64,000 nt of DNA from positions 36,026,234-36,090,233 of the forward strand of contig NC_073307.1 in the NCBI RefSeq assembly GCF_027595985.1. Reading direction: 5' to 3'. This document shows, one piece after another, positions 33,798 to 44,072 of this stretch. The notes beneath the pieces are model-generated. The model had not been told where the DNA came from. It saw nothing but the letters and a program-made list of their open reading frames with translations, and did not search any database. This DNA is from Sorex araneus (Eukaryota; Chordata; Mammalia; Eulipotyphla; Soricidae). Within the stretch, counting starts at the first letter, position 1; each line of letters opens with the position of its first letter. Both the position numbers and the translations under genes were made by a program.

Positions 33798-34349
33798 CAG
33801 TGCTAAATATTTAATTAATGCTTATAGCAGCATAAAACATTTCGACAGTCATTTATTACCAGGTTACTCTATCAAATAATTACTAAAGAATTTACCTCTT
33901 TTTCTCCAAGACTAATACTTGAATAGGTTAAAATGTTAAATAGAAAATTTAAATTCTAGCGCATGTGTTGTCTAGCTACGATGCCTGAGTATATGCTGTC
34001 AGCATGTCCCCTCTTGAGGTGTATACTTTCATACTTTAACATTGCCATGTTTACTGGACTCTCTTGCTTTGAAGGAGCCTGGGCTGTCCCTTGAGCATGC
34101 TATTCTTTCTCTTTCTCCCTCCCCTTCCTCAAAATTTCTAAATAAAATTTGCTTTTACTTTTAAAAATAGAAAAAAGAAAACTTTAATTATATTAAATAT
34201 AACAGAAAATTAAGATTAATTTTAAAATAAGCTTTTAAAATTTCACTGTTAATACTTTACTCAGATACTTATACATTTAAAAACATTCTTTCAGTATAGA
34301 CCCAACACCAATGAAAACATGAGATCTAAGGGGCAATCACTAAAATTTT

Positions 34350-34515
34350 GCAATGTGCCTGTCAAGCTGAGGTGGGAATCGGGTGAGGGTTAGAGGCGTG
34401 GATAAAGTATGGGAGCACTGGTGGAGGGAATTTGTCACTGCTGGTGGGACTGTTGTTGAAATATTGTATGCCTAACACTCAACTGTCAATAACTTTGTAA
34501 ATCACAGTTCTTTAA
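34350..34515 (+). mobile_element. L1 3'-end-like fragment
   Basis: GGAGCACTGGTGGAGGGAAT, ATTGTATGCCTAACACTCAA, and AACTTTGTAAATCACAGTTC resemble the L1 3' UTR end but diverge from the other copies, so perhaps an older subfamily. Confidence 0.5.
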
Positions 34516-34635
34516 AATTTTTTTCAAATGTAATTCAAAACTTAGTATAAATAATGAAATTGTACTCAGACTTGCATCACAAATACCACACATGTGTGTG
34601 ACTGTGATGTTCAAAAAAAATGTAAATTTTGATAG

Positions 34636-34873
34636 CATCTCAGTACCTGTATTGCAAACCATAATGCCCAAAAGGAGAGAGAAAGAGAAAGAAGAAAAGT
34701 GCCTGCCATAGAGGTAGGCTGGTGTGGGCGGAGGCTGGGAGGGAAACTGGGGACACTGGTGGTGGAAAATGTATACTGGTAGAGACACGGGTATTGGAAC
34801 ACTGTATGACTGAAACCCAACCATGAACAGTTTTGCAACTATGCATCTCACAGTGATTCAATTAAAAAAAAAT
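34636..34873 (+). mobile_element. L1 3' UTR copy
   Basis: CTGTATTGCAAACCATAATG, GGGAAACTGGGGACACTGG, ACTGTATGACTGAAACCCAA, CACAGTGATTCAATT and an A tail. Starts near the same internal point as 24057-24308 and 44905-45132. Confidence 0.82.
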
Positions 34874-35157
34874 GCTCAACAGTCAGAAATATCTGAATGT
34901 GAAAGCATGGCAGTTTCAAAATGCAGCGCATGTGCCTTGCACGTGTAAAGCCATTAGATTTGATAACTGGCAACTCAAAAAATTAAAACTGAATAAATAG
35001 GATAATATCTAAACATATGTGTTTTCCAAACTCAAAGAAAAGGTTTGGTATTCTTCTACCTAAAATAATTTTTAACACTTAAAAAAGTACTGGCTTTCAG
35101 GAAAAATTTGTTTCTCAGATTTAAAATCTTTTCTTTTATAGCATATATAGTACTTAC

Positions 35158-35306
35158 CAACTGTTTACCAATCCAGTCATACTCGTAATCAAACATATAT
35201 CCTTTTCGATCAAACAAGTCAGTAAAAAGCTTTCGTAAGTAGTCGTAGTCTGGTTTCTCAAAGAAATCTAGCCTTCTTACATAACGAAGATACGTTGCCA
35301 TTTCTT
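35158..35306 (-). CDS. CSNK1G3: CSNK1G3 exon: end of the kinase domain
   Basis: 149-nt exon; acceptor tttctag, donor GTAAGT. Two bases complete the split Glu codon, then [36 protein letters not shown] and [13 protein letters not shown]. The helix-rich [13 protein letters not shown] and DYEYDW motifs close the CK1 catalytic domain. An in-frame ATG (M of EMATYL) near the 5' end could look like a start codon, but the upstream splice site and the family alignment show it is internal. Confidence 0.95.
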
Positions 35307-35576
35307 CTAGAAAGGAAATAAAAACTTATTCGGATCATAATTTCTCATGCATTCAATACTAAATTTAAGTACCTAAAATCCCTCAAATGAAAATGAAGTA
35401 GCAATTCTATTGCAATTTAAAATTCTATAAATTTAATTACAACAAAATAAAAGAATCACAATGAAAATTAGGAAAAGGAAATAAGAACAAAAGACAAATG
35501 AGGTATAATTTAAATAAACATTGTTTTGACTTACTTCATTTCATTCGGAAAGACTAAACTCTTTTGTTTCACTTTT

Positions 35577-35790
35577 CCTTTCTGGGCTGCCAACAGGGTG
35601 CAGCATACTGGGAGGCACGCTGAGCAAGTCTCAGCCAAGCGAGTCGGCGATTCCACAGCAGATCTAGCCCGGAAAATCATGCAGGACCACTTGGCCCAGG
35701 ACGGTCTGGGCTCCCAGGGTTACACCTGACAACCCTAAGAGGTCCAAATGGTACAGGGGATCAAAGCCCCATATATCTCGGGGCTCTCCA
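35577..35790. other. Unidentified GC-rich block
   Basis: About 210 bp, GC-rich against an AT-rich intron (CAGGGTGCAGCATACTGGGA ... CATATATCTCGGGGCTCTCC). A 67-codon plus-strand ORF (35526-35729) spans part of it but matches no protein I know. Could be a processed-pseudogene piece or an unfamiliar repeat. Confidence 0.35.
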
Positions 35791-35864
35791 CATTACATTA
35801 CTATTTTAAATAAAACTGAGTATTAGAACTTGAGTAGGAATTTAATAATGTATAATAATGGATT

Positions 35865-36071
35865 GGGCTGAATCGATAGCACAGCGATTGGGTGTTCGCC
35901 TTTCATGCGGCCGACCCAAGTTCGATTCCTCCGCCCTTCTCCGAGAGCCCGGCAAGCTACCCATGGCGTATTGGATATGCCAAAGACAGTAACAATAAGT
36001 CTCTCAATGAGAGACGTTACTGGTGCCCGCTTGAACAAATGGATGAGCTATGGGATGACAGTGACAGTGAT
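35865..36071 (+). repeat. SINE-B, nearly full length with tail
   Basis: GGCTGAATCGATAGCACAGC, TTCGATTCCTCCGCCC, GAGAGCCCGGCAAGCTACCC, GATATGCCAAAGACAGTAAC, ending in GATGACAGTGACAGTGAT. TSD AATAATGGATT / AACAATGGATT. One of the paired GGCAAGCTACC segments is deleted. Confidence 0.9.
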
Positions 36072-36189
36072 AACAATGGATTACCAAACACACTGCAGTC
36101 ACTTAAAATACTAATGGAAATATATTTATTTATATCACTACACTGTGCTAGTTTGCTTGATTTTGTTAAAAATCAGTGACATTCCTATC

Positions 36190-36590
36190 GTTTTTCTTCT
36201 TACCTATGCCCAGATGGACAGCAGGAGAGCAGAGGTTGCCACCCATGTGCATGCAGCTATGGCCAGAGACCGAAGAAAGCCAAGGCCTTGGCCAAGGAGT
36301 CTCTGAGGTACAATCCTACAGAGACCCAGCAACAGCTTATAGAGCATGGCGCCCCAGCAGGAGACACGGTACAGGATTCAACCTGCATACGTAAGACTAT
36401 GAATGGTACACTGGATGGAGAATGGCAAAGGGACAAGACCGTGCCACTGCATACTGAAGATGAGCAGACAACTAAGAACAGGACCAGGACACTGTTATCT
36501 GGACTGTGCATCTAGAGACAAGACGAATGGCATAGCAGAAAGTAAAATGAGAGAGGCCTGAACTATCTACTTAAACTGTGAAAAAAAAAA
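36190..36590. other. Unidentified GC-rich block ending in poly(A)
   Basis: About 400 bp starting near CCCAGATGGACAGCAGGAGA and ending in an A10 run at 36581-36590. Short plus-strand ORFs overlap in different frames (36176-36394, 36288-36515), as in a decayed coding sequence. The composition and the poly(A) suggest a processed pseudogene, but I do not recognise the parent. Confidence 0.35.
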
Positions 36591-36899
36591 GTTTAACTTC
36601 TTAATTAAGCATCTGAATTTTGTATGCAAATAGTTCATACAATTCTCAAGAACCCATGGCTCAGGAATAAATCTACTTTTGTGCTAACAGAAAGAGATGG
36701 TACTTTACACCTAGTGGCTTTTTTGATCCAATTCCTTTATCACAGTCAGTAAGAAGAGGATCACACAAAGTCAAAGGCAACGAAACTAGTACTGGAGACT
36801 TTATTCGTGTGTAACTCTGCTACTACTTTTTTTCATTGGAATCTCCACTTTTATCACAGAAACTTGGATGGGCTTCTTAAGAACATGATGTCAATCTGC

Positions 36900-37400
36900 C
36901 TACAAACTACACAGGCTTAACTGAGTTTCACTGCTATGAATTCCAGTTCACAGATTCTTCTGTTTCATTTAATCTGCTGTTTAACACCTCTAGTATATTT
37001 GTTAATTCGGCTGTTATATTCTTCAGTCTTGGTGACTTCTATTTTACATGCTCTTGTATTTTCTCTGACAACACAAGAGTTGAAATTCTCACTGAGCTTA
37101 TCCATTCTCTTAACTTCAGTGAACACTTTTATCACCATTACTCTGAACTCTACACCATGTTAATTATCTATCTCCATTCATTAACTTTTTCCTGAGTTTT
37201 AATAATCTTGTTCTTTTGTTTGAGTCATATTCCTCCCTTTCTTGAAATGGATTTTGCTTGACTCTAGTGGTTTCTCTGCATTAGATATAACAGCAACTTC
37301 TCAACCATTTGATGGAGTTGCCTTGTCTAAATAAATTATGAACTTTAGTATTCAAGTCTGTTTGTGTTGGTTATTTCTTAAATCTTTATGATAGTCCAAG
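36900..37400 (-). mobile_element. Probable ancient L1 3' UTR relic
   Basis: T-rich sequence with phrases such as TCACAGATTCTTCTGTTTC, TTCAGTCTTGGTGACTTC and TTACTCTGAACTCTACACC, similar in texture to the antisense 3' UTR of old mammalian L1s. Weak. Confidence 0.3.
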
Positions 37401-37639
37401 AGGTCTGTTTAAATTTTAATAACTCTTAGAGACTGAGGATATGCAAAGACTGTCAGTCTTCCAAAGGAGGGGATCTCTGTGAGCACCTAGATTCAGGTTA
37501 ATTGGAAACAAAACACTCAGAGAGCACCTTTTTTCTTAATTATTTTTTTTAAAAATCCCCACCCTGTTTTCACTGTGGTACTAAGGTTTACAATTACTGT
37601 TAATGATACCTTCGAGGATCTGGTTCTTGTAATTCCGTC

Positions 37640-38815
37640 AGGCCATATACATTTATAGATTTTAAAACCTGCTGCAGCTGTAAGAACTAGAGGCCTACAA
37701 GAAGTAGGTAATCCCTCTGTAGCAGTCACAAAAAGCCAAGTTCTGATGACTCTAATGGCTCCTTCCTGGGAGATACAGGTGAGCTGCAACAAGTCTTAGA
37801 GTGCAAAGGTGGTGTGCACTCCCCTCCCCCTTCCACCACCATCACTGTCCTCCATTCCCTGAGATCCCGACTGTAAGGTTCCAGGAGTATGCCAAACCGG
37901 AAGGTGCTCCTTGGGCCAAGGCTCAACCATAAGCAAAGAGGCCTCTTTGGCAGAGAGACTAGATGTGGTCTCAGTGTACAGTCTATACAGTACCCTGAAG
38001 GTGGCAGCCTGCCAAGAACTCTCCAGGATGGCTACAGTCCAATGGGACCCAGGATCACAACTTGCCCTGGCCTCCATAGCCGGGTGATGAAGAGGTACAC
38101 TGTGAACAGCTGACAGGAAAACCAGGACAACAGATACAAAAACTAGGGCGTCAGATACTTTTAAAGGTTTCCTTCTGTCAGGGAGATGCTGGTGTTCCAG
38201 AGCAAGGAAGAGGGAGACGAGCAAACAGCAGCTGCCAGAGGTCTCCCAGAAAGGTTTCTAGTGAGCCCTTAAATGTTTGCTTAATTAGAAGCCTGCCTGT
38301 TGGTATACAGGCTGCAGTATACTAACAGGCCTATTCTACAGAAAGATGGAGTTCTAGGGTCTATGCCTCTTGCTATGACCTGAGGGATATAATTATTTAA
38401 GAGCTCTTTTTCTTTTGGTTACAGTCCCCTGGGGCTGCAAGCATAAGACCTACAATCTAACAGAGACAAGCAACACAAAGGCTTCTTCATGGCATCAGGA
38501 TGCCAGACAAGGGTATAAAAACCCTTGGAAAATGATGATGAGCAGAGGAAAAGCTGAAAGAATGGATCCTGCGGCCTCTATCCCCTGAAACAGCTCTATG
38601 CATACCGTGAAGTGTGCAAGGTCCTTGCCACAGCTCCTAAACAAGCAAAAATTCCTCTTCTCTGAAAGAATAAGAGTATATTTCACAGACACAATCTATG
38701 CAGTGCCCTTGGCATGGTAATCCATCAAGGACAGTCTACAACTATAACAGTCCCTGTGACCGAGGACCGCAAGTCCCTTGGCCTCCAGAGCAACATGTGC
38801 AAGGGGGCCATGCCC
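37640..38815. other. Unidentified 1.2-kb GC-richer block
   Basis: Longest stretch in the window that is both compositionally distinct and unmatched to a known repeat. ORFs on both strands (for example 142 codons, minus, 37796-38224) do not resemble any protein I know and lack splice or codon support. It contains a 14-bp imperfect hairpin at 38295-38330. An old LTR or LINE relic is the likeliest explanation. Confidence 0.35.
38295..38330. repeat. Imperfect hairpin, 14-bp arms
   Basis: Arms GCCTGTTGGTATAC (38295-38308) and GTATACTAACAGGC (38317-38330) pair with one mismatch around the loop AGGCTGCA. Confidence 0.85.
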
Positions 38816-38839
38816 TGCACATTTGTTGATATTATTATA

Positions 38840-38935
38840 GTACCATAGGTGCTACAGAGTGAACTTGGGGTTTAGCATGTACAAGACAAACCCCCACTAA
38901 CACCTGAGCCATCTCCACAATCCCTGACAGCTATC
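38840..38935 (-). repeat. SINE-A-like, old
   Basis: ATAGGTGCTACAGAGTGAAC, AGCATGTACAAGACAAACCC and CACCTGAGCCATCTCCAC resemble an antisense tRNA head with a short body. Weak. Confidence 0.4.
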
Positions 38936-39034
38936 AAGTAATATTCTGAGTTCTTAAATTTTTAAGCATGAAAAAATGCACTTAAGGAATGAAAATCCAA
39001 GTTCTGGTTTTCCATATATAAGCCCATTCCTCAC

Positions 39035-39119
39035 CTGGAAAGTTTTCACATAACACTTCTATTGGTGTGGCTCGTTTTGTATCTCCAATCTTCTGATATC
39101 TCTCTTTTAATGTGTCAGC
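39035..39119 (-). CDS. CSNK1G3: CSNK1G3 exon: C-lobe loop after helix F
   Basis: 85-nt exon; acceptor cttctttag, donor GTGAGG. Reads [20 protein letters not shown] then EVLCENFP and one base of a split Glu codon. This is the KIGDTK...TPIE.LC..FP segment conserved in CK1 enzymes, which contributes to recognition of primed or acidic substrates. It joins in phase 1 to the exon at 35158-35306 to give [12 protein letters not shown]. Confidence 0.95.
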
Positions 39120-39230
39120 CTAAAGAAGAAAGAAAAAAAAATCTTAAGAAGGTGGCAATTTTATAATATCCGAAAGATATAAAATCATAAAATATTAACA
39201 ATATGACATTTAATATTAAAAAATAATTAC
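39120..39230 (-). other. CSNK1G3 111-bp intron
   Basis: Donor GTAATT and acceptor cttctttag, with an A-rich middle. It is near the lower size range for mammalian introns and free of any insertion, so the two flanking exons are probably recognised by intron definition. Confidence 0.9.
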
Positions 39231-39316
39231 CTTTAAACCTTGCCAAGGAAGACTGCCTCTCAGAAAATACATGAACATATGACCTAAAGCTTCTAAGTCA
39301 TCTCTTCTACTTTGTT
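39231..39316 (-). CDS. CSNK1G3: CSNK1G3 exon: helix F region of the kinase C-lobe
   Basis: 86-nt exon; acceptor atatttcag, donor GTAATT. After completing a split Glu codon it reads [20 protein letters not shown] and then SLPWQGLK. The [19 protein letters not shown] block is the CK1 signature around helix F, including the Asp that anchors the catalytic spine. It is separated by only 111 bp from the next exon at 39035-39119, whereas the introns either side of the pair are kilobases long. Confidence 0.95.
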
Positions 39317-39849
39317 CTGAAATATTAAAAAACATAAATTTAATTTTCCTTTTCCCAGTTAAAGAGGCAAGAATGGAGAACTGATTCTTTAATTATGTAT
39401 AAACCATTCCCAGTATTTCAATACATAAATGTGAAATACAGATATTTTATGAACAAAATTTTGTCAACCTCAACAATAAATTTTTTGTTTAAATTTTCAT
39501 GCATTTTAAACTATACTATGATTATTTTTAAAATGCTATCGAAGATTTATTTCTCTCCCTGGGGTCTATCACAGCACAAAGCAAGGGAAAAGGGAGCCAT
39601 GATCAAATAGAGTTATCATGTACTTAAGGTCAGAAATATAACATATTGAAGGGTCTGAAACATCTTAAGAGTTAAAAATGTTTAACGATACTTCATTCTG
39701 CATTTCCTAAACTTGTATGAGCACAGTCTCCCATCACACATCTTCTCTCTTAGACAAAATGCTTAAAACTTTTCCACCAACACTAAAATTATGTTAATAG
39801 AAAGACTTTCAAAAGTTATAATACTTTTAGTAACAAATTATTTGTTTTT

Positions 39850-39930
39850 CTTTGTGCCAAGGATGAAAACCAGGGTGTCATAAGCACGAAAGTGGGTAGT
39901 CTACGAACTGAGCTACATGTAACCACAACC
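39850..39930 (-). repeat. Old tRNA-type SINE fragment
   Basis: GCCAAGGATGAAAACCAGGG, then GTGGGTAGTCTACGAACTGA and GCTACATG. Antisense head of the family seen at 32387. Confidence 0.45.
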
Positions 39931-39947
39931 TGACAAAAAGGTTTGAC

Positions 39948-40115
39948 TTTTTTTGTTTGGTTTTTGGGCTGCACCCAGCAGTGCTCAGAGCTGGTTCCTG
40001 GCTATGTGCTCAGGGATCAGTCCTGGTAAGGAACCATATGCAGTGCTGAAATCAAATTCAGGTTAGTCCCATGCAAGGCAAGCACCCTAATGTACTATCT
40101 CTCTAGCCGTCCCCC
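39948..40115 (-). repeat. SINE-A, diverged
   Basis: GGTTTTTGGGCTGCACCCAG, GCTCAGGGATCAGTCCTGG, CCATATGCAGTGCTGAAATC, CTATCTCTCTAGCC at the head. Confidence 0.85.
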
Positions 40116-40254
40116 CTCCCCCAGACACACACATACAAAGAGCTGTTTTATAGCACTGTGAAGCAACTACAGATTTAGATCCTTAGAAATATTCGCTATT
40201 TTTTCTATTTTTTTATACTTAAGTTGAATATTCTATTATTTAAAGTAATACAAC

Positions 40255-40450
40255 ATGCTCACAAGTCCCTGAAGTCCCACTGGGTATAGGCCTAGTGGCC
40301 CACAGTCACACAGTCACACAGGACCCAAGAAGCATCTAAGAAGGACCAAGAAGCTGGTCCTAACAATTGAACTATCTGGTCCAGTTGGCCAAATACAGTC
40401 GAAAGTGGCTCCCAGACCCCAGAGCTCTGCTCGGAATACAAAAATAAACA
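40255..40450. other. Unclassified stretch, possible old SINE end
   Basis: CCCAGACCCCAGAGCTCTGC, then AATACAAAAATAAAC recalls a SINE tail in plus orientation, but the preceding 130 bp are not recognised. CACAGTCACACAGTCACACA is a short tandem. Confidence 0.25.
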
Positions 40451-41507
40451 AAAATGCTTACAGAGGAGAAATAGTATTTTAATAAGACATGGTTAACATG
40501 CTAGATATTTTATTCAACTAATTATCATACTATCTCAGCAGTACAAAAAGCTTCTGGAAAAGCAAACTTTTCAAAGATGACCTAACCTGAAAGAAAGGGT
40601 TAGCAGTTTCAATATTTACCACATGATATCACAATATTCCATAAATATCTGTAACATACTACAATTTGGAAACACAATGTCTTATTATTTGACTAATATT
40701 TATTCTTGCACAAGAAAGCAAGTCTCAGAAGGACAGATGTTCTTTTGGCTAATCCCTAGGATCCTGTACAAAGGCTGTCAGAACAGGCATCCAATATAAT
40801 CCACTAAAAATATATATCTATCCCATAAGGCTAGAAAATTAACAAGGAGAAAGGGCATCAAAGCAGAGGTTAGGGGTATGAAATCGGATAACTAGAAAAA
40901 ACATTTCAATTCCTTACTTCTTTAACTTAAAAAAGTGTGATATTAATGGGATTATTTCTTTTTCCCATGTATTTTGTATTATAATAACGCAAGCAAGTGC
41001 TATTAAAAATAGCAAAAACCTTAAAACAGGTCAAACAGATTCAGAGCCCATTTTTCCTGTGGTATTTCGTTTTGTTATTTACTGAAGTACATTGTTTAAT
41101 AACATGGCATAAGTTTTCCTGATGCATCCTAGTAAATCAGCACGTGTATATTCTAATAAAGTTCACCAAGACTTTCAGTGGTAAGCTTATTTCTTTTAAA
41201 AACCATAAATGAAATTTAAACTGTAAATAACATTATAAAAAAGTCATACTTTTACAAGTAAATTTCACTTTATTATTTCCGGAGAATTTAAGAGTTGATA
41301 AGTCATGAAAAGAAAAGAAATGTTCCTGCAGTCCGGCTGAGAATGAAAATCACCTGGGAAATTTAAAAATTCAAATGAATAGCACAGATAGCACAGCAGA
41401 CTTATTCCTTAGGCATGATGTGTGGAGTAAAAGAATGTATACTATGAACATTCAACAGACGATTCTGAAGTGCAGCCAGAGCTGGTAAGTAATATAAACT
41501 ACTAGAA

Positions 41508-41612
41508 GCCAAAGATGTAGCTCTGTGGTGGCATATCTGCCTTGCATTTGTGAGGCATGGATTCAATTCTCAGGGATGGCCACTCCCCCAAAACATACAA
41601 AAAGAAAGAAAA
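41508..41612 (+). repeat. tRNA-derived SINE of another family
   Basis: Head GATGTAGCTCTGTGGTGGCA (box A-like), GGATTCAATTCTCAGGGATG (box B-like), then CCCCCAAAACATACAAAAAG. Sense copy of the family seen at 32387 and 39850. Confidence 0.55.
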
Positions 41613-41621
41613 ATTATTTTA

Positions 41622-41756
41622 TTTTATTTTGGACTCAGCTGTGCTTAGGGCTTGCTTCTCTGAACTCAGGGAGCACTCTTGGCAGGCTTGGTGTCTGGGA
41701 TCAAGCACCATGCAATGCAAGCACCTTACTTGCTATACTATCTCTCTGGCCTCCAA
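41622..41756 (-). repeat. SINE-A, diverged
   Basis: GGACTCAGCTGTGCTTAGGG, CTGAACTCAGGGAGCACTC, TGTCTGGGATCAAGCACCAT, ACTATCTCTCTGGCC. Sits in the A-rich tail of the SINE at 41508. Confidence 0.75.
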
Positions 41757-41959
41757 AGAGAAACTGTTTTTAAGAAAATAAAATTTACATATAATCAAAC
41801 AGGTGCAATATAAAGGGTACCAATGAATAAATTTACCAATGAATAAAAATACACACACTTCTTGTCATAATCAAGAAGTATTTTCAACACTCCGAAAAAT
41901 TCCTTAGCCCTATTGCCTGCTGTTCACTTCTTCTGGTTTCAAACACCCATCCATGCCTT

Positions 41960-42128
41960 TTGGTTTGGGTTTGGCGGCCATAGCTAGTGGTGTGCAAGGC
42001 TTACTCCTGGCTTGATGCTCAGGCATTACTAAGGTTGGGGTTACGGGACCATATGGGATGCCAGGGATCCAACCCCGGTTGGTCATGTGCAAGGAAAGCT
42101 CCCTACCCACTTTTATCTCTCCAGCTCC
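41960..42128 (-). repeat. SINE-A
   Basis: CTTTTGGTTTGGGTTTGGC, GCTTACTCCTGGCTTGATGC, GGGACCATATGGGATGCCAG, ATCCAACCCCGGTTGGTCAT, TTTATCTCTCCAGCTCCC. Confidence 0.88.
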
Positions 42129-42150
42129 CATACCTCCTTTTTCTGTGCTA

Positions 42151-42210
42151 AATTTGATCTCTTATAGACTCATGTAACTGAATTTGATCTCTTGTAGACT
42201 CATGTAACTC
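42151..42210. repeat. 30-bp tandem duplication
   Basis: The unit AATTTGATCTCTTATAGACT + CATGTAACTG at 42151-42180 is repeated at 42181-42210 with two differences. Local duplication, no coding role. Confidence 0.9.
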
Positions 42211-42384
42211 ATCTGTGTCTCGATTATTTTGTTCGGTAAATTTTCAAAACTCGCCCATATTGTAGTGCGCATTAGTCACTTGCCACTTTTTACTGCCCTG
42301 AGCAACATCAGATGTGCATTCCCCCACCAAGAAATAAAAAAGAGCAGGGGAAGGCAAACTCTCATCAGGAGCCAAGGAAACTAC

Positions 42385-42535
42385 ACAGAAGACAAGGTGC
42401 TTGCCTTGCAAGCAGCCCACTCGAGCTCCATGCCCAACACTACATATAGTCCCCTGAGCACCACCAGGAGGATCCCTGAGGACAGAGCCAGGAGTAAGCC
42501 CTGAGCACCACCAGGTAGGACCCTAAAACAAACAA
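42385..42535 (+). repeat. SINE-A, diverged
   Basis: AGGTGCTTGCCTTGCAAGCA, CTCGAGCTCCATGCCCAACA, AGTCCCCTGAGCACCACCAG, AAACAAACAAAAGC tail. Box A missing. Confidence 0.8.
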
Positions 42536-42776
42536 AAGCAACACTTCATCAAAGAATGACTCACTCTGATGAAAGGCAAGGAAAAACCTACTATTAATAT
42601 AATTTTTATATAGTGAAAGATGCCAATAATAATATCAGAACAAAACAAAGATGTTCACTGTCACATTTTCTACTCAAAATGCTTGCTGCAAAATAGACAA
42701 CACAATTCTCGAGGTAGAAAAGGAACAGAACTACTTTTCTTTATAGCAATGTGACTGTAAAAAAATCCTATATACA

Positions 42777-42955
42777 GGGGCTGGATCAATATATACTGGT
42801 AGGATTTTTGCCTTGCACATGGCCAGTCCAGGTTCGATCTCTGCCATCCCGGGTTCAATCCCCACCATCCCATATGGTCCTCCAAGCACCATCAGAGTTA
42901 ATTCCTGAGTGCAGAGGCAGGAGTAAATACTGAGCATCACCATGTGTGACCCAAA
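42777..42955 (+). repeat. SINE-A with duplicated box B segment
   Basis: GGGGCTGGATCAATATATAC head, then box B appears twice: GGTTCGATCTCTGCCATCCC and GGGTTCAATCCCCACCATCC. TSD ATCCTATATACA (42765-42776) / ATCCTATGTACA (43068-43079) encloses this SINE and the following microsatellite. Confidence 0.88.
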
Positions 42956-43067
42956 GAGGGAGGGAGAGAGGGAGGGAGGGAGGGAGGGAGGGAGGGAGGG
43001 AAGGAAGGAAGGAAGGAAGGAAGGGAGGGAGGGAGGGAGGGAGGGAGGGAGGGAGGGAGGGAGGAAG
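42956..43067. repeat. (GGGA)n / (GGAA)n microsatellite
   Basis: About 110 bp of pure purine repeat with a GGAA block in the middle, lying inside the TSDs of the SINE at 42777, so it replaced or expanded that element's A-rich tail. Confidence 0.95.
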
Positions 43068-43903
43068 ATCCTATGTACACAAAAAATAAAAGCTATCAGA
43101 ACTAGTGAGTTTTAAAACTATAATATCAAATTAAAATAATTTTATTTCTAAACTAGCAACAAACAAATTGAATTCCAGTTAAAATTATTAAACACCATTT
43201 ACAGCATTAAAACACTAGAAATCTATAGAATAAATTTGTGAATACACCCAAGACCTTTATTATTAGCCATACATTTTGAAAGACAAAATGATACACATTC
43301 TGATCCCTATAATAGGGCTTCTGTTAAAGAGAGAATGTCAGGAGAGAAGGCAATTTCTCTTTGAATTCCATTCAAGAGGATTCTAGTTTCTACACTGCCA
43401 GCAAAGCTCTGGCAATAATATGATCCCACCTATATGATTTTCTGGAAATAGTATTACTCTCAATCCTACACGGAACTAAAAATTCAAGCAATAAATATAA
43501 GCTAGTAAAATTACCCTACTACTGAAACTAGGCTGAAATGTTCCATGAACTCGTAATTCCCTTTCTTGTATTCTTTTGCCAACTGACAAGTCTAGAAGTA
43601 AATTGTACCACGTAGTTAAGAACAGAAGTCATGGGGAAGGTTTTCTCTTTGAAGCACAGTAACTAAAGATTACCTCCAGAGGTCCTGAATAGTTCTGGAA
43701 GAGGGGGAGAAATTGCCCAAGGTAATTCAGCCCATGTTAAAGCCTGTTCACATATTTTTAAGTACTTAACTACAAAGGCCTGTTTGAAAATGACTGTTTT
43801 CCTCAAAGTCAAACATCCTTATTACAGGAACCTTTGCTATGAGCAACTGAAAAAAATTAGAAACTGAAAATCTGCTTTGTAACAGGTATTATTAAAAATC
43901 CTT

Positions 43904-44072
43904 TGGGGGGGGTTAGAGACACAGTACACTGTGTACAGTGTTTGCCTTTCACACTGCTGATCTGAATTCAATCTCCAGCACCCCAAACGGTCTCCTGAGC
44001 CCTGTCAGGAGTGATTCCTGAAATTAAAACAAAGAGTAAGCCCTGAGCACTGCCAGGTGTGACCCCTCATAA
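43904..44072 (+). repeat. SINE-A, diverged
   Basis: GGGGTTAGAGACACAGTACA head, CTGAATTCAATCTCCAGCAC, CCTGAGCCCTGTCAGGAGTG, TGCCAGGTGTGACCCC. Runs into a TA/TG microsatellite. Confidence 0.82.

Larger units (their letters stand above)
33239..35157 (-). other. CSNK1G3 intron (1.9 kb)
   Basis: Contains one SINE-A, one SINE-B and two L1 3'-end-like copies. The region 33810-34340 has no recognised repeat. Confidence 0.85.
35307..39034 (-). other. CSNK1G3 intron (3.7 kb) with unidentified GC-rich blocks
   Basis: Unusual among the introns here: apart from one SINE-B and a probable old L1 relic, it has three GC-richer blocks (35577-35790, 36190-36590, 37640-38900) that match no repeat I know. They are described separately. 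Confidence 0.8.

Noticed and set aside
35056..35301. Start codon at the ATG in the exon 35158-35306
   Set aside because: The family alignment continues upstream of this Met through the splice junction (ENFP-E-EMATYL), so it is an internal Met.
36176..36515. Overlapping ORFs as a nested intronic gene
   Set aside because: Frames shift repeatedly, no start or splice context, and no family recognised; kept only as an unidentified block.
37796..38224. 142-codon minus-strand ORF as a gene
   Set aside because: No recognisable domain, no splice context, composition like the surrounding block, and an overlapping ORF on the other strand. Treated as chance within an unidentified GC-rich block.
42956..43067. 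CRISPR-like or other regular array
   Set aside because: Simple purine microsatellite without spacers; no repeat-spacer pattern anywhere in the window.
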